From contig DATFMP010000001.1 in the NCBI GenBank assembly GCA_035266845.1, positions 7,814 through 71,813 on the forward strand: a stretch of DNA of 64,000 nucleotides, in the 5' to 3' direction. Below are positions 15,998 to 25,080 of this stretch, piece by piece; the first letter of the stretch is position 1; each line of letters begins with the position of its first letter. The translations under genes and the position numbers were made by a program. Below the pieces are notes generated by a model. That model did no database searches. It was not told the origin of the DNA and worked only from the letters and a program-made list of their open reading frames with translations. Source of the DNA: DATFMP01 sp035266845 (GTDB lineage: Bacteria > SAR324 > JACQKK01).

Positions 15998-16441
15998 CTA
16001 GCGCGCGGCGCCAATGGCCTGCTGGAGGTCGGCCAGCAGCCGCTCCAGCCGCGCGCCGCCCAGGTGTTCCGCCACGCGGGCCTGGGCCGCCTGCCAGTAG
16101 GGGTAGGCCGCGCGCAGGGCCGCCCGGCCCTCGTCCGTCACGTGCACCTCGCGCTCGCGCCGGTCCGAGCCCGGCACGATGCGCACCCAGCCCTTGCGGG
16201 CCAGTGGCGCCAGGTTGCGCGTCAGCGTGGTGCGGTCGGTCAGCGTGGCCTCGCCCAGGCGCGTCAGCGTCACCGGCCCCAGCCGCCGTGCGGTGGCCAG
16301 GATCGAGAACTGCGTGACGCGTAGCCCGGCCGGGCGCATCGTCTCGTCGTAGAACTGCGTGACCGCCCGCGACGCCATGCGCAGGTTTGCGCACACGCAC
16401 GGATCGGCCACCGCTGCCTTGGGCTTGCGTGGGGCGGACAT
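15998..16441 (-). CDS. MarR-family transcriptional regulator
   Basis: A 147-residue winged-helix regulator starting at ATG 16441. The conserved core VTQFSILATARRLGPVTLTR, the recognition region DRTTLTRNLAPLARKGWV and the wing GSDRREREVHVTDEG are all visible, and the length fits the family. An N-terminal pair of cysteines (DPCVCANLR) is common in one MarR branch and could sense oxidants. It lies between the LolA-like carrier and the DUF1302 barrel, so it probably controls the barrel gene or itself. A perfect 12-bp palindrome sits 9 nt upstream of its start. Confidence 0.92.
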   Translation of the reverse strand: MSAPRKPKAAVADPCVCANLRMASRAVTQFYDETMRPAGLRVTQFSILATARRLGPVTLTRLGEATLTDRTTLTRNLAPLARKGWVRIVPGSDRREREVHVTDEGRAALRAAYPYWQAAQARVAEHLGGARLERLLADLQQAIGAAR

Positions 16442-16449
16442 GCGGAAGA

Positions 16450-16461
16450 GTGTAGCTACAC
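16450..16461. promoter_or_regulatory. candidate MarR operator
   Basis: GTGTAGCTACAC is a perfect 12-bp palindrome 9 nt upstream of the marR-type start codon. Autoregulation through a dyad overlapping the promoter or ribosome-binding region is usual for MarR proteins; binding here is inferred. Confidence 0.45.
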
Positions 16462-16570
16462 GCAATGGGGGCGTCAACCGACCCGTGGGGCAGTGGGAAC
16501 GGCGCTCCGTGCCCCGCCCGACGGCGGCAGGCGGGGGTGCGGACGGTCAGGCGAGGGGTGCGGGTCGTGC

Positions 16571-17431
16571 TCATAGCCCCTTCTCCAACTCCCGGACGGT
16601 GAAGAGCTGCGGTGAGAGCTTCTGGTTGAAGCGCACGTTGTTGAACTGCAACACGGTGGCGTGCGTCGTGGCCTGACCCTCCTGGGTCACCATCTGCATC
16701 TCGGTGGGGATCCAGATGCCGTCGATCCGCTCCAGCTTGTTCACCTTCATGAACTTCACGCGCGAGCTCTGGTAAACCCAGCGGATGCCGCGGATGACGA
16801 CGTAGTTGTCCTGGCGCACCCACAGCATGGACTTCTCGTAGCCGATGTCGTCCTTCACCTTGTCCGTACGGGGCACGGCCTGGATCTGCCAGGTCTTGTG
16901 ACCCTCCACGTCCTCTTCCTTCACCAGGGTGAAGTCGAAGTCGTCCAGGTCGGGCTTCGTCATGTCCGAGTAGTTGAAGTCCGAGCCCATGAAGCTGCCG
17001 CTCTTGTCCGAGGAGGCGATGCGCTTGGACTTGCGCAGCGCGGGCAGGTAGAGCCACTGGTCGTCGTCCTTGCCGGGAGCGGCATAGTCGTAGGTGAGAA
17101 ACCCAGTGCCCTTCACGTCCGCGGGGGCCAGGAAGAACATGATGGTGTAGGTGTCCTCGCCCTTGTCCTTGCGGAAGGTCTTCAGATCGCGCTCGCGGCG
17201 GTGGCCGCGATTGTCGATGAGCACCATCTTGACGTCGGCGGTCTCGTTGTCGCCGTCGTCACGGTTGTTGACCTTCTGCATGATCTCGCGGGCCTTGGCA
17301 TCGTCCGCCCGGGCCGCCCCGGGCCAGGCGGCGGCCAGCAGCAGCACGGCGAGGGTCAGCGCCATCAGGGCGCTCAGCGCGGGAAAGCCCCGCGGCCGGG
17401 GGCGATGGGAACTGCGGATGTCGCTTCGCAT
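16571..17431 (-). CDS. LolA-like outer-membrane lipoprotein-sorting protein
   Basis: A 286-residue exported protein. A long signal peptide ends near ARADD at residue 43. The mature part matches the LolA-like family (PF17131 type): FLAPADVKGTGFLTYDY, DDQWLYLPALRKSKRI and GSFMGSDFNYSD, with a C-terminal INF-like strand. Such proteins carry a hydrophobic ligand across the periplasm in a half-barrel. It is 46 nt downstream of the RND exporter gene and most likely acts with it. A homologous protein, with FLAPASEKG and NMWLYIPAVAKPIRI at the same places, occurs in the ABC-powered module at 30799-31590. Confidence 0.88.
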   Translation of the reverse strand: MRSDIRSSHRPRPRGFPALSALMALTLAVLLLAAAWPGAARADDAKAREIMQKVNNRDDGDNETADVKMVLIDNRGHRRERDLKTFRKDKGEDTYTIMFFLAPADVKGTGFLTYDYAAPGKDDDQWLYLPALRKSKRIASSDKSGSFMGSDFNYSDMTKPDLDDFDFTLVKEEDVEGHKTWQIQAVPRTDKVKDDIGYEKSMLWVRQDNYVVIRGIRWVYQSSRVKFMKVNKLERIDGIWIPTEMQMVTQEGQATTHATVLQFNNVRFNQKLSPQLFTVRELEKGL

Positions 17432-17477
17432 GGTTGTCAGCTCCGTGATGGGGTGGGCGCGGCGCGGGGGCCGCGCG

Positions 17478-19952
17478 TCATTCGATGGTGGCCGGGGCTG
17501 GGGGCGCGGCGGTGGCCGGGGCCTTGCGCGCCGTCAGCACCAGGATGGCCGGGGACAACAGCATGTCCGCCGCGAGGGCCACGACCAGGGTCAGCCCGGT
17601 GAGCAGGCCGAAGTAGAACAGGTTGTTCAGGGTGGCGAACATGAACAGCCAGAACCCGACGACCAGCACCATGGTGGTGAAGAGCATCGCCCGCCCGGAG
17701 GTGAGCAGGGTCTCGTGGACGGCATAGGCGGCGTCGCCCGTCTCCTCATAGTAGCGCAGGAAGTGGTGGAAGAAGTGGATCGTGTCGTCCACCGCCAGGC
17801 CCAGCGCGATGCTGCCGATCAGCAGCGTGAAGGCATCCAACGGGATGTTCATCCAGCCCATGAAGCCCAGCGTGATTCCGATGGGCAACAGGTTGGGCAC
17901 CATGCTCAGCAGGCCCAGCCGCAGGCGTCCGATGAGCAGGATCATCAGGATCGTGATGACGATGATGGCGGCGGTGTAGCTCTCCACCATGCTGCGCATG
18001 AGGGCAAAGACGGATTCGGTGAAAAGCCGGATCAGCCCGGTTACCGTGACGTGGGCCGAGACCTGCGTCGAATTGCCGAACAGCTCACTGCCCTTGGCCT
18101 GCAGGTCGCTCACGTAGTGCACATAAGCCGCGGCATCGTCCCAGGGGGATTTGATCGTCACCCGTGCGATGCGGAACTGGCTGTCCACCAGGCGCTGCAG
18201 ATCGTCGCTGCCGCTGTTCTCGAACAGCAGCAGCTCCTGGGCGATCAGGTCCCGGTCCTGCGGCAGGGTGTAGTAGGCCTCCTGGTTCTCGTGCAGGGCG
18301 CGGTTGATCTCCTTCACCACGTCCACGACGGAGTTCGTTTTTCCAACGAAGCGCTGGCCCTGGGCGTTGGTGTAATCCTCGGCGTAGCGCTCCAGGGCCT
18401 GGATGCGGTTCAGCACGGCCGGATCGTACAGGCCGTTCTCGTGGCCCGTGTCGATCATCATCTCGACAGAGATGGAGCCCTTCAGCTCGTGGTCGATCAG
18501 GTCCGTGGCCTGCCGGATGTCGCTGGACTTGGGAAACCACTTCAGCGTGTTGTGCGAGAAGCGCAGCCAGGGCAGCCCAGTCATGGCCAGGGCCGAGACC
18601 AGCACGCTGACCACCACGACCAGCCGGGCGCGTCGTGTGGCGAAGTTTCCCAGCCCCATCAGGAAGCGATCGGCCAGGGGGCTGCCTTCCTGCGAGGAGA
18701 AGCGCGGGTGGCGGCGGATGGGCAGCAGCGCCAGCAGGGCCGGCACGAGCACCAGGGTCAGCACCAGCGAGATCATCACGCCCAGGGCCGCGTACACGCC
18801 GAGGTCGGCCACCGATGCCAGCGTGGCCGTGATGAACGACAGCAGGCCGGCCGCCGTGGTGAGGCTGGTCATCACGATGGGCAGACCGGAATGGGCCAGG
18901 GCGTCCACCAGCGCCTGCCGCTTGTCCCCGCCCCGCTCGTAGTTGCGGTAGAACATCGCCAGCAGGTGCACCACGGCGCCTACCCCGACAGCCAGCAGGA
19001 ACGAGGGCAGAATCATCAGCGGCAGCTTGAACGCCACACCCAGCGTAGCCATGGCGCCCACGGTGGCCACCACGCTCAGCACCACCACCAGCAGCGGCAG
19101 CGCCACGCCGGAGATACGGCGGAACAGCACACCCAGGAACACCCCGATGGCCAGCACGGCCAAGGCCATGAAGCGCGCCATGTTCGATTGCATGGCCCGC
19201 TTCAGGAAGTCGGTGACCACAGGCGAGCCGGTGAGGTGAATGGGAAAGTCCGGCCCGTTGTACTGGGCCACGACCCGCTCCACGGCCCGCACGATCTGCG
19301 AGTTCTCCTTGTCCGTGAGCGGCTTGCGCTTGGCGGCTACTGCCGGTGTGCCCGTGCCGGGCGCCAGCGAGATGTCGCCGAAGCCGGCGCTCACATCCGC
19401 TTTGGCCCCCTCGTCGCTGAAGGCCTGCGTCTCGATGAGCACGGTGGTGAAGCGGCCATCCTCCGAGATGAACAGGTTGGGGTACAGGTGCGAGGACAGC
19501 ACGCGCTGCTTCAGCGCCGCCATGGCCTGCGGCGTCTGGGGGATGTCCTTGACGAGGTCCTCGACCACCAGCCGGTCGCCCTCCCCGCGCGTGTCGCGCA
19601 CGTTGATGAGGCTGGTGACGTCCTTCAGGTGCGGCACCTGGGTCTGCAGCGCGTGGGTGAAGTCGCGCAGCTTGGCCAGGAAGGCCTTGTCGAACACCTT
19701 CGGCGGATTGACCGCCGCAATGAGGAACTCGTCGCGCCCGAACAGCTCGCGGAAGCGGTTGTATTCGATGAGCGCCGGATCGTCCTTGCGGAAGAACGAT
19801 TCGGTCGAGGTGTCGTAGGTGATGTAGCGGAGTTGCGAGACCAGCGCCGCCAGCGCAACGAACACGATCAGCAGCGTCTTGATGCGGTGGCGGTACACCG
19901 TGCGGGCGAATGCGGCGAAGCCGGATTCGATGCGGGCCTTGAACGTCGCCAT
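17478..19952 (-). CDS. RND-superfamily (MMPL/HpnN-type) exporter
   Basis: An 824-residue inner-membrane protein with the duplicated RND plan. A membrane segment near residue 20-40 is followed by a large periplasmic loop, a block of about five segments, a second periplasmic loop beginning near residue 440, and a second block. The signature GSIALGLAVDDTIHFFHHF lies near residue 715. Proteins of this class move hydrophobic molecules such as hopanoids or lipids toward the outer membrane. ATG 19952 (MATFKARIESGF) is used; longer frames upstream look non-coding. It follows a TetR gene by 115 nt and precedes the LolA-like gene by 46 nt. Cargo unknown. Confidence 0.92.
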   Translation of the reverse strand: MATFKARIESGFAAFARTVYRHRIKTLLIVFVALAALVSQLRYITYDTSTESFFRKDDPALIEYNRFRELFGRDEFLIAAVNPPKVFDKAFLAKLRDFTHALQTQVPHLKDVTSLINVRDTRGEGDRLVVEDLVKDIPQTPQAMAALKQRVLSSHLYPNLFISEDGRFTTVLIETQAFSDEGAKADVSAGFGDISLAPGTGTPAVAAKRKPLTDKENSQIVRAVERVVAQYNGPDFPIHLTGSPVVTDFLKRAMQSNMARFMALAVLAIGVFLGVLFRRISGVALPLLVVVLSVVATVGAMATLGVAFKLPLMILPSFLLAVGVGAVVHLLAMFYRNYERGGDKRQALVDALAHSGLPIVMTSLTTAAGLLSFITATLASVADLGVYAALGVMISLVLTLVLVPALLALLPIRRHPRFSSQEGSPLADRFLMGLGNFATRRARLVVVVSVLVSALAMTGLPWLRFSHNTLKWFPKSSDIRQATDLIDHELKGSISVEMMIDTGHENGLYDPAVLNRIQALERYAEDYTNAQGQRFVGKTNSVVDVVKEINRALHENQEAYYTLPQDRDLIAQELLLFENSGSDDLQRLVDSQFRIARVTIKSPWDDAAAYVHYVSDLQAKGSELFGNSTQVSAHVTVTGLIRLFTESVFALMRSMVESYTAAIIVITILMILLIGRLRLGLLSMVPNLLPIGITLGFMGWMNIPLDAFTLLIGSIALGLAVDDTIHFFHHFLRYYEETGDAAYAVHETLLTSGRAMLFTTMVLVVGFWLFMFATLNNLFYFGLLTGLTLVVALAADMLLSPAILVLTARKAPATAAPPAPATIE

Positions 19953-20067
19953 GGCGATGCGGTTCCTCTTTTCGGTATCGGTTGCGGGTGCGCCTCGCTG
20001 GCGCAGTTCCGTTTTGGTTTCAGCCTCAGTTTCGCCTCGTCTGGGCCACAGGTTGGTCACGGAGACG

Positions 20068-20628
20068 TCACGGCTTGCCGGCGTCGGAGTGTCCAGTGCG
20101 CCCGGCATGGGCGTGCGCGGGACTTGCCGACTGGGCGGTCAGCAGCTCCAGCAGCCGCTCGGCCGCCGGCTGCACGTCCAGGTCGGGGTCCAGCCCCGAG
20201 TGGATGACCAGTCCGAAGAATGTGGCGAAGGCCAGCGTGGCGCTCGTCTCGTCAGGCAGGCCCAACTGCCGCCGCAGCACTTTGCGGTTGAGCCGGAACT
20301 GCTCGCGCAGGCTCTCGGCCACGGCCGGATGGCTGCGCGACATGCTCAGGAACTCCAGGGCCAGCCGCATGCGCTGCGGATGCCGCAGCAGCTCGGGCAG
20401 GAAGAATCCGTCCAGGAAGCGCGGGGTGGCCTCCAGCGTGGCGTGCATGGCCTCCACTTCGCGCTGGATCACGGCCTGCCACAGGCCCTCCTTGGAGCCG
20501 AAGTAGTGGTGCACCAGGCCGTGGTTCACGCCGGCCCGCTCGGCGATCGCCTTCACCGAGCAGGCCTGGTGGCCGTGCTCCAGCAGGCAGTCGCGCGCTG
20601 CATCCATCAGCCGCTCCCGTGTCGTCAT
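20068..20628 (-). CDS. TetR-family transcriptional regulator
   Basis: A 186-residue repressor with the N-terminal helix-turn-helix clearly visible (AIAERAGVNHGLVHHYFGSK, residues 28-47) followed by an all-helical ligand domain and a His/Ala-rich tail. It is the first gene of the RND/LolA-like/DUF1302 group on this strand and probably represses it. A 26-bp inverted repeat lies 36 nt upstream of the start and overlaps the region after a perfect -35 box. The inducer is unknown; a hydrophobic compound matching the exporter cargo would be typical for the family. Confidence 0.93.
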   Translation of the reverse strand: MTTRERLMDAARDCLLEHGHQACSVKAIAERAGVNHGLVHHYFGSKEGLWQAVIQREVEAMHATLEATPRFLDGFFLPELLRHPQRMRLALEFLSMSRSHPAVAESLREQFRLNRKVLRRQLGLPDETSATLAFATFFGLVIHSGLDPDLDVQPAAERLLELLTAQSASPAHAHAGRTGHSDAGKP

Positions 20629-20663
20629 CGTTGCGGTCCTCCAACGTTGTGCTGCATTCATTG

Positions 20664-20697
20664 GTATTAGTTAGTCAACTAACTAATACGTTGTCAA
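20664..20697 (-). promoter_or_regulatory. TetR operator and promoter
   Basis: Two perfect 12-bp arms, GTATTAGTTAGT and ACTAACTAATAC, flank a 2-bp centre at 20664-20689. Immediately upstream on the minus strand is a consensus -35 box TTGACA (20697-20692), so the dyad covers the spacer and -10 region. This is the most AT-rich patch in the neighbourhood. The rest of the 20629-20853 gap shows nothing further. Confidence 0.65.
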
Positions 20698-20853
20698 GAG
20701 GAAAGTGCTTTGGCCCATCCAAGGGCCTTCAGGCGTTCCATTCATGGACGGGTGGGGCCCCGTCTAGTACAGATGGAGTACGGAACCAGCGCGCACCGCA
20801 GGGAGCGCGGAGTATAGCCGCGCGCGAACGATTTCCCAACCGGCAGGTGCCCA

Positions 20854-23800
20854 ATGGAATATCCCGTTCCCGGTCCGATTTCGCCGACCCTACCCTACGC
20901 AGCGCTGCTGGCCGGATCGCTGCAAGGCGTGCTGATCGCCGGCGAGGGCAGGGTGGTGCTGGCCAACGAGCCGGCGGCCGCGCTGTTCGGTGCGGCGGGG
21001 CCCGCGGCGCTGCAGGGCCGCCCGTTGACACGGCTGCTGGGCACCGAGGGCGTGCAGCGGCTTGAGGCCGCCCGCCAGGGGAGTTCCCGCGGCAAACCGG
21101 CGCGCTGTACCCTGCGCGTGCAGTCCCCGCTGGGCCGTGCCCTGAGCCTGGAAGTCGCGGCGCTGCCCGTGCCCTGGGAGGGCGGCGAGGCTGTGCAACT
21201 CACCTTCCTGGACCGCACGGAGTTGGAGGCAGCCCGCACGGCGCTCGCCGAACGCGATGCGGCTTTCCGGGACATCATCGAAGGCTCCCTACAGGGCATC
21301 TACGTCCACGCTGACCATCGCTTCCTGTTCGTGAACCAAGCCTTCGCGGACATCTTCGGCTATGCCGATCCGGATGAACTGTTGGCGATGGGCGACGTGC
21401 TGCAAGTGTATGCTCCCAGCGAGCGAGAGCGCCTGACCGGCTACTACCACGAGCGCATCGGCGGTGGCGCCCCACCGGTGCGCTACGAGTTCCAGGGCTT
21501 GCGCAAGGACGGCCGCCCCATCTGGCTGGAGAACCTGGTGCGGCGCGTCACTTGGCAGGGCCAGGAAGCGAATCTGGTCACCGTGGTGGACATCAGCGAG
21601 ACCAAGCGTGTCGTGGAGGAACTGCGGGCCAGCGAGGAGAAGTACCGCGACGTGGTCGAGGGCTCCATGCAGGGCATTCTGGTGCAGCGCCAGTCGCGGG
21701 CGCTGTTCGCGAACCAAGCCTTCGCGGAAACCTTCGGCTACGAGACCCCCGAGCAGATCCTGGCGCTGGACAGCCTGCTGGAGCTGGTGGCCGAAGACGA
21801 CCGGGACATGATGGTGCGCAATGCCCGTGCCCGCATGCACGGCGAGCCGGCGCCGGACCATTATGTGGGCCACGGGCGCCGGCGGGACGGCAGCGATGCG
21901 TGGCTGGATACCACTGTGCGCGTGGTGAACTGGGAGGGCACCAAGGCGCTGCAGGTGGCCGTAATCGACGTGACCGAACGCGTGCGTGCGGAACGGGAAC
22001 TGGAGGCCCAGCGCCGCCTGCTGCGGGCCGTCTTGGATACCATCCCGCACTCGGTCTACGTGAAGGACCGCGATCTTCGCTACCAGATGGCCAACCGGGC
22101 TTTTGGAACCTATTTCGGCCTCTCACCGGATGAAGTCGTGGGGCGCTGCCTGGACGAGATCGGAACCGACGATCCAGAGGCCATGGCCCGCGTGCGAGCC
22201 ATGGACGCGGCAATCTTCGAGACGGGCCAGCCTCAGGAGTTGTACGACGTCGCCGTGCGGCTGACCGACGGGCGCGTGGCCCGGCGGCACCTTATCAAGT
22301 ATCCCCTATGCGATGAGCGCGGCGCGGTGGTCTCCGTGGTGGGCATCACGGAAGATATCAGCGAGCGCGTGGCGGCCGAGGAGCGGGTGCGCGCCAACGA
22401 GCGCCTCATGCGCATGGTGTTCGACCGCCTACCCTTCCGTGTGTTCGTGAAGGACCTCGAAGGGCGCTATCAGCTCGTCAATACCGCGTTCGCGGACTTT
22501 CATCGGCTTACACCCGAGGAGATCGTGGGGCGCACTGCGGAAGAGCTGCCGATGGGCTCTCCCAATGACCTGGCGATCTTCCGGGAAACCGACCGCCAGG
22601 TGTTGGAGAGCGGACAGCCGCTGGACGTGCAGGAGCAGTCCCTGACGCCCGTGAACGGGACCCCCCGCGTGAACCACATGCAGAAGCTGCCCCTGCGCGA
22701 CGACTCCGGCGTGATCGTGGGCGTGGTGGGTCTCAGCGAGGACATCACCGAGCGCATCGAATCTCAGGAGGCGCTGCGGGCCAGCCAGCGGCTGCTGCAC
22801 ACCGTGGTGGATACGATCCCCCACGCCATCTTCGTCAAGGGCGTGGACGGGCGTTTCCAGATGGTCAACCGCGCCTATGCGGAGTTCTACAGCCTGACGC
22901 CGGACCACTTCGTGGGCATGCACCACAACGATCTTCCGCAACGGGTGGAGCCGAGCGAGGAGATCTACGACGAGACGGACCGTGAGTTGCTCGCGACCGG
23001 CAACCTGGTGGAGATCCCCGAGGTCGTGCTGATCCGGCCGGGTCGCCCGTCCTGCATCCGCAGCGTCATCAAGATGCCGCTGCGCGATGGCGCGGGGCGC
23101 ATCGTGGGAATCGTGGGTGTCTCGGAGGACATCACCGAGCGCCGCCGCGCCGACGAGGCGCTGCGCAGCAGCCAGCGCCTGCTGCGCGCCGTGATCGATA
23201 CTATCCCGCTGGGAATCTACGTGAAGGACCAGGAGTGCCGCTATCAGGTGGCCAACGAGGCCACGGGGCGCCACTACGGACGTCCCGTGGAGGATGTGCT
23301 GGGCCACACCCTGCGCGAGCTTGAGCCGGTGTGGACGCCCGCCCTGGCCCAGATGGATGCGGCCGATCGGGAGGTGCTGCGCACGGGCAGGCCCTTCGAC
23401 CTGCCCGACCTTCCCGCGCCGGACGAGCAGGGACGTGAGCGCATCTGGCACATTTTCAAGATTCCTATGCTGGATGAGCAGGGGCGCACCACCGGCGTGG
23501 TGGGCGTCTCGGAAGACATCACCGAGCGCAAGCGCGTGGAGGAAGAGCTGCGCTCCAACCGCATGCTGCTGCAGACCGTGTTCAACCTGCTGCCGCTGTG
23601 GGTGTTCGTGAAAGACAGCCAACGCCGCTTCCTGATGGTCAACCGTCAGATGGCGGAGGACTACGCGGTGCACCCCGAGGTGGGGCGGGGCGAGCTGATC
23701 GATCTGGGTGCGACGATTACGGAGGAAGAGAAGTCCGTGATCTACCAGCTGGATCAGCGCGTGCTGGACACCGGTGAGTTGGTCGAGGTGCCCGAGGTGC

Positions 23801-25071
23801 AGCTGACGTTGCCTCGCAAGGGCGCGCGCCTGTTCCGCACGGTGCGCATGCCCCTGCGCGATGCACAGGGCGCCGTGGAGGGCATCGTGGGCATCGCGGA
23901 GGACATTACGGAGCGTCATCGCACCGAGCAGGCCATCCAGCAGGCGCAGAAGCTGGAGAGTCTGGGCGTGCTGGCGGGCGGCATCGCGCACGACTTCAAC
24001 AACCTGCTGGTGTCCATCCTGGGCAATGCCAGCCTGGCCCTGCTGGACCTGCCGGGCGACGCGCCCGCTCACGAGCCGATCTGCCAGATCGAGACGGCGG
24101 GCCAGCGAGCGGCGGACCTGTGTCGGCAGATGCTGGCCTACTCCGGCAAGGGCAGCTTCGAGATCGCCTCGGTGAGTCTGAACGCTCTGATCCGGGAGAT
24201 GACGCAACTGCTGCACGTCTCGTTGGCCCGCACGATCACCCTGCGCTACGAGTTCGATCCCGAGCTGCCGGCTGTGGAGGTGGACCCCACACAGATCCGG
24301 CAAGTGGTGATGAACCTGGTCATGAACGCCGCGGAGGCCATCGGCGCGCGGCCCGGCAGCATCGCCGTCTCCACGGCCGTGGTGCACGCGGATCGCGAGA
24401 TGCTGCGCGAATACATCCAGGGCGACCGCCTGCCCGAGGGCGACTACGTGCGCCTGGAGGTGACCGATACGGGCGACGGCATCGCGCCGGAGATGCTGAG
24501 CCGCATCTTCGACCCGTTCTTCACCACCAAGTTCACCGGGCGCGGGCTGGGCTTGGCGGCGGTGCTGGGGATCGTGCGCGGTCACCACGGCGCCATGCAG
24601 GTGACCAGCGCGCCCGGCCAGGGCTCTACCTTCCATCTGCTGCTGCCGGCCCAGGGCGGGCCCGCCGCGGCCGCGCCCCAGCCTGCCGCGAGCAAGCCGT
24701 GGCGCGGGCAGGGCACCGTGCTGGTGGTGGATGACGAGGACGAGGTGCGCTCCGTGCTGGAGCGCATGCTGGCGTCGCTCGGCTTCGTGGTGCTCACGGC
24801 CACGGACGGCACGGAGGCGGTGGCACGCCTGCAGGAGGGCGCGGCGGAAATCCGCCTCGTGATGCTGGACCTCACCATGCCGGGCCTGAGCGGCGATCAG
24901 ACCCTGCGCCGCCTGCGCGAGCTGCGCACCGGGCTGCCGGCGCTCGTGATCAGCGGCTACGCCGAGGGCGACGTGCGCGAGCGCTTCGGTGATACGCCCG
25001 TGGAGGCCGTGCTGCGCAAGCCCTTCACGCTTCAGGCGCTCTCCGAGACGCTCCAGCGCCTGCTCGGCTGA
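20854..25071 (+). CDS. eight-PAS hybrid sensor histidine kinase
   Basis: A 1405-residue soluble multi-sensor kinase without membrane segments. Eight PAS domains begin near residues 10, 138, 264, 390, 519, 648, 777 and 906; the last five are spaced exactly 129 residues apart. A HisKA-like domain follows with His1046 in GGIAHDFNNLL, then a HATPase domain (NLVMNAAEAIG; DTGDGIAPE; GRGLGLAAVLG) and a C-terminal receiver with acidic pair D1293/D1294 and phosphoacceptor D1339 (MLDLTMPG). The GIAHDFNN box marks the NtrB-like/HPK4 type common in hybrid kinases. No output regulator is adjacent. The start ATG 20854 has AGGTG just upstream. The signal is unknown; cytoplasmic redox or small-molecule cues are typical for PAS. 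Confidence 0.95.
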   Translation: MEYPVPGPISPTLPYAALLAGSLQGVLIAGEGRVVLANEPAAALFGAAGPAALQGRPLTRLLGTEGVQRLEAARQGSSRGKPARCTLRVQSPLGRALSLEVAALPVPWEGGEAVQLTFLDRTELEAARTALAERDAAFRDIIEGSLQGIYVHADHRFLFVNQAFADIFGYADPDELLAMGDVLQVYAPSERERLTGYYHERIGGGAPPVRYEFQGLRKDGRPIWLENLVRRVTWQGQEANLVTVVDISETKRVVEELRASEEKYRDVVEGSMQGILVQRQSRALFANQAFAETFGYETPEQILALDSLLELVAEDDRDMMVRNARARMHGEPAPDHYVGHGRRRDGSDAWLDTTVRVVNWEGTKALQVAVIDVTERVRAERELEAQRRLLRAVLDTIPHSVYVKDRDLRYQMANRAFGTYFGLSPDEVVGRCLDEIGTDDPEAMARVRAMDAAIFETGQPQELYDVAVRLTDGRVARRHLIKYPLCDERGAVVSVVGITEDISERVAAEERVRANERLMRMVFDRLPFRVFVKDLEGRYQLVNTAFADFHRLTPEEIVGRTAEELPMGSPNDLAIFRETDRQVLESGQPLDVQEQSLTPVNGTPRVNHMQKLPLRDDSGVIVGVVGLSEDITERIESQEALRASQRLLHTVVDTIPHAIFVKGVDGRFQMVNRAYAEFYSLTPDHFVGMHHNDLPQRVEPSEEIYDETDRELLATGNLVEIPEVVLIRPGRPSCIRSVIKMPLRDGAGRIVGIVGVSEDITERRRADEALRSSQRLLRAVIDTIPLGIYVKDQECRYQVANEATGRHYGRPVEDVLGHTLRELEPVWTPALAQMDAADREVLRTGRPFDLPDLPAPDEQGRERIWHIFKIPMLDEQGRTTGVVGVSEDITERKRVEEELRSNRMLLQTVFNLLPLWVFVKDSQRRFLMVNRQMAEDYAVHPEVGRGELIDLGATITEEEKSVIYQLDQRVLDTGELVEVPEVQLTLPRKGARLFRTVRMPLRDAQGAVEGIVGIAEDITERHRTEQAIQQAQKLESLGVLAGGIAHDFNNLLVSILGNASLALLDLPGDAPAHEPICQIETAGQRAADLCRQMLAYSGKGSFEIASVSLNALIREMTQLLHVSLARTITLRYEFDPELPAVEVDPTQIRQVVMNLVMNAAEAIGARPGSIAVSTAVVHADREMLREYIQGDRLPEGDYVRLEVTDTGDGIAPEMLSRIFDPFFTTKFTGRGLGLAAVLGIVRGHHGAMQVTSAPGQGSTFHLLLPAQGGPAAAAPQPAASKPWRGQGTVLVVDDEDEVRSVLERMLASLGFVVLTATDGTEAVARLQEGAAEIRLVMLDLTMPGLSGDQTLRRLRELRTGLPALVISGYAEGDVRERFGDTPVEAVLRKPFTLQALSETLQRLLG

Positions 25072-25080
25072 GGGGGCTGC

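Noticed and set aside
17151..20207. A 1018-codon open frame on the plus strand opposite the RND exporter and its neighbours
   Set aside because: Low-complexity His/Gln composition and full overlap with a conserved gene on the other strand; a GC-bias shadow.
22429..24636. A 735-codon open frame antisense to the PAS kinase
   Set aside because: Its apparent repeats mirror the PAS repeats of the sense strand; no independent signal of coding.
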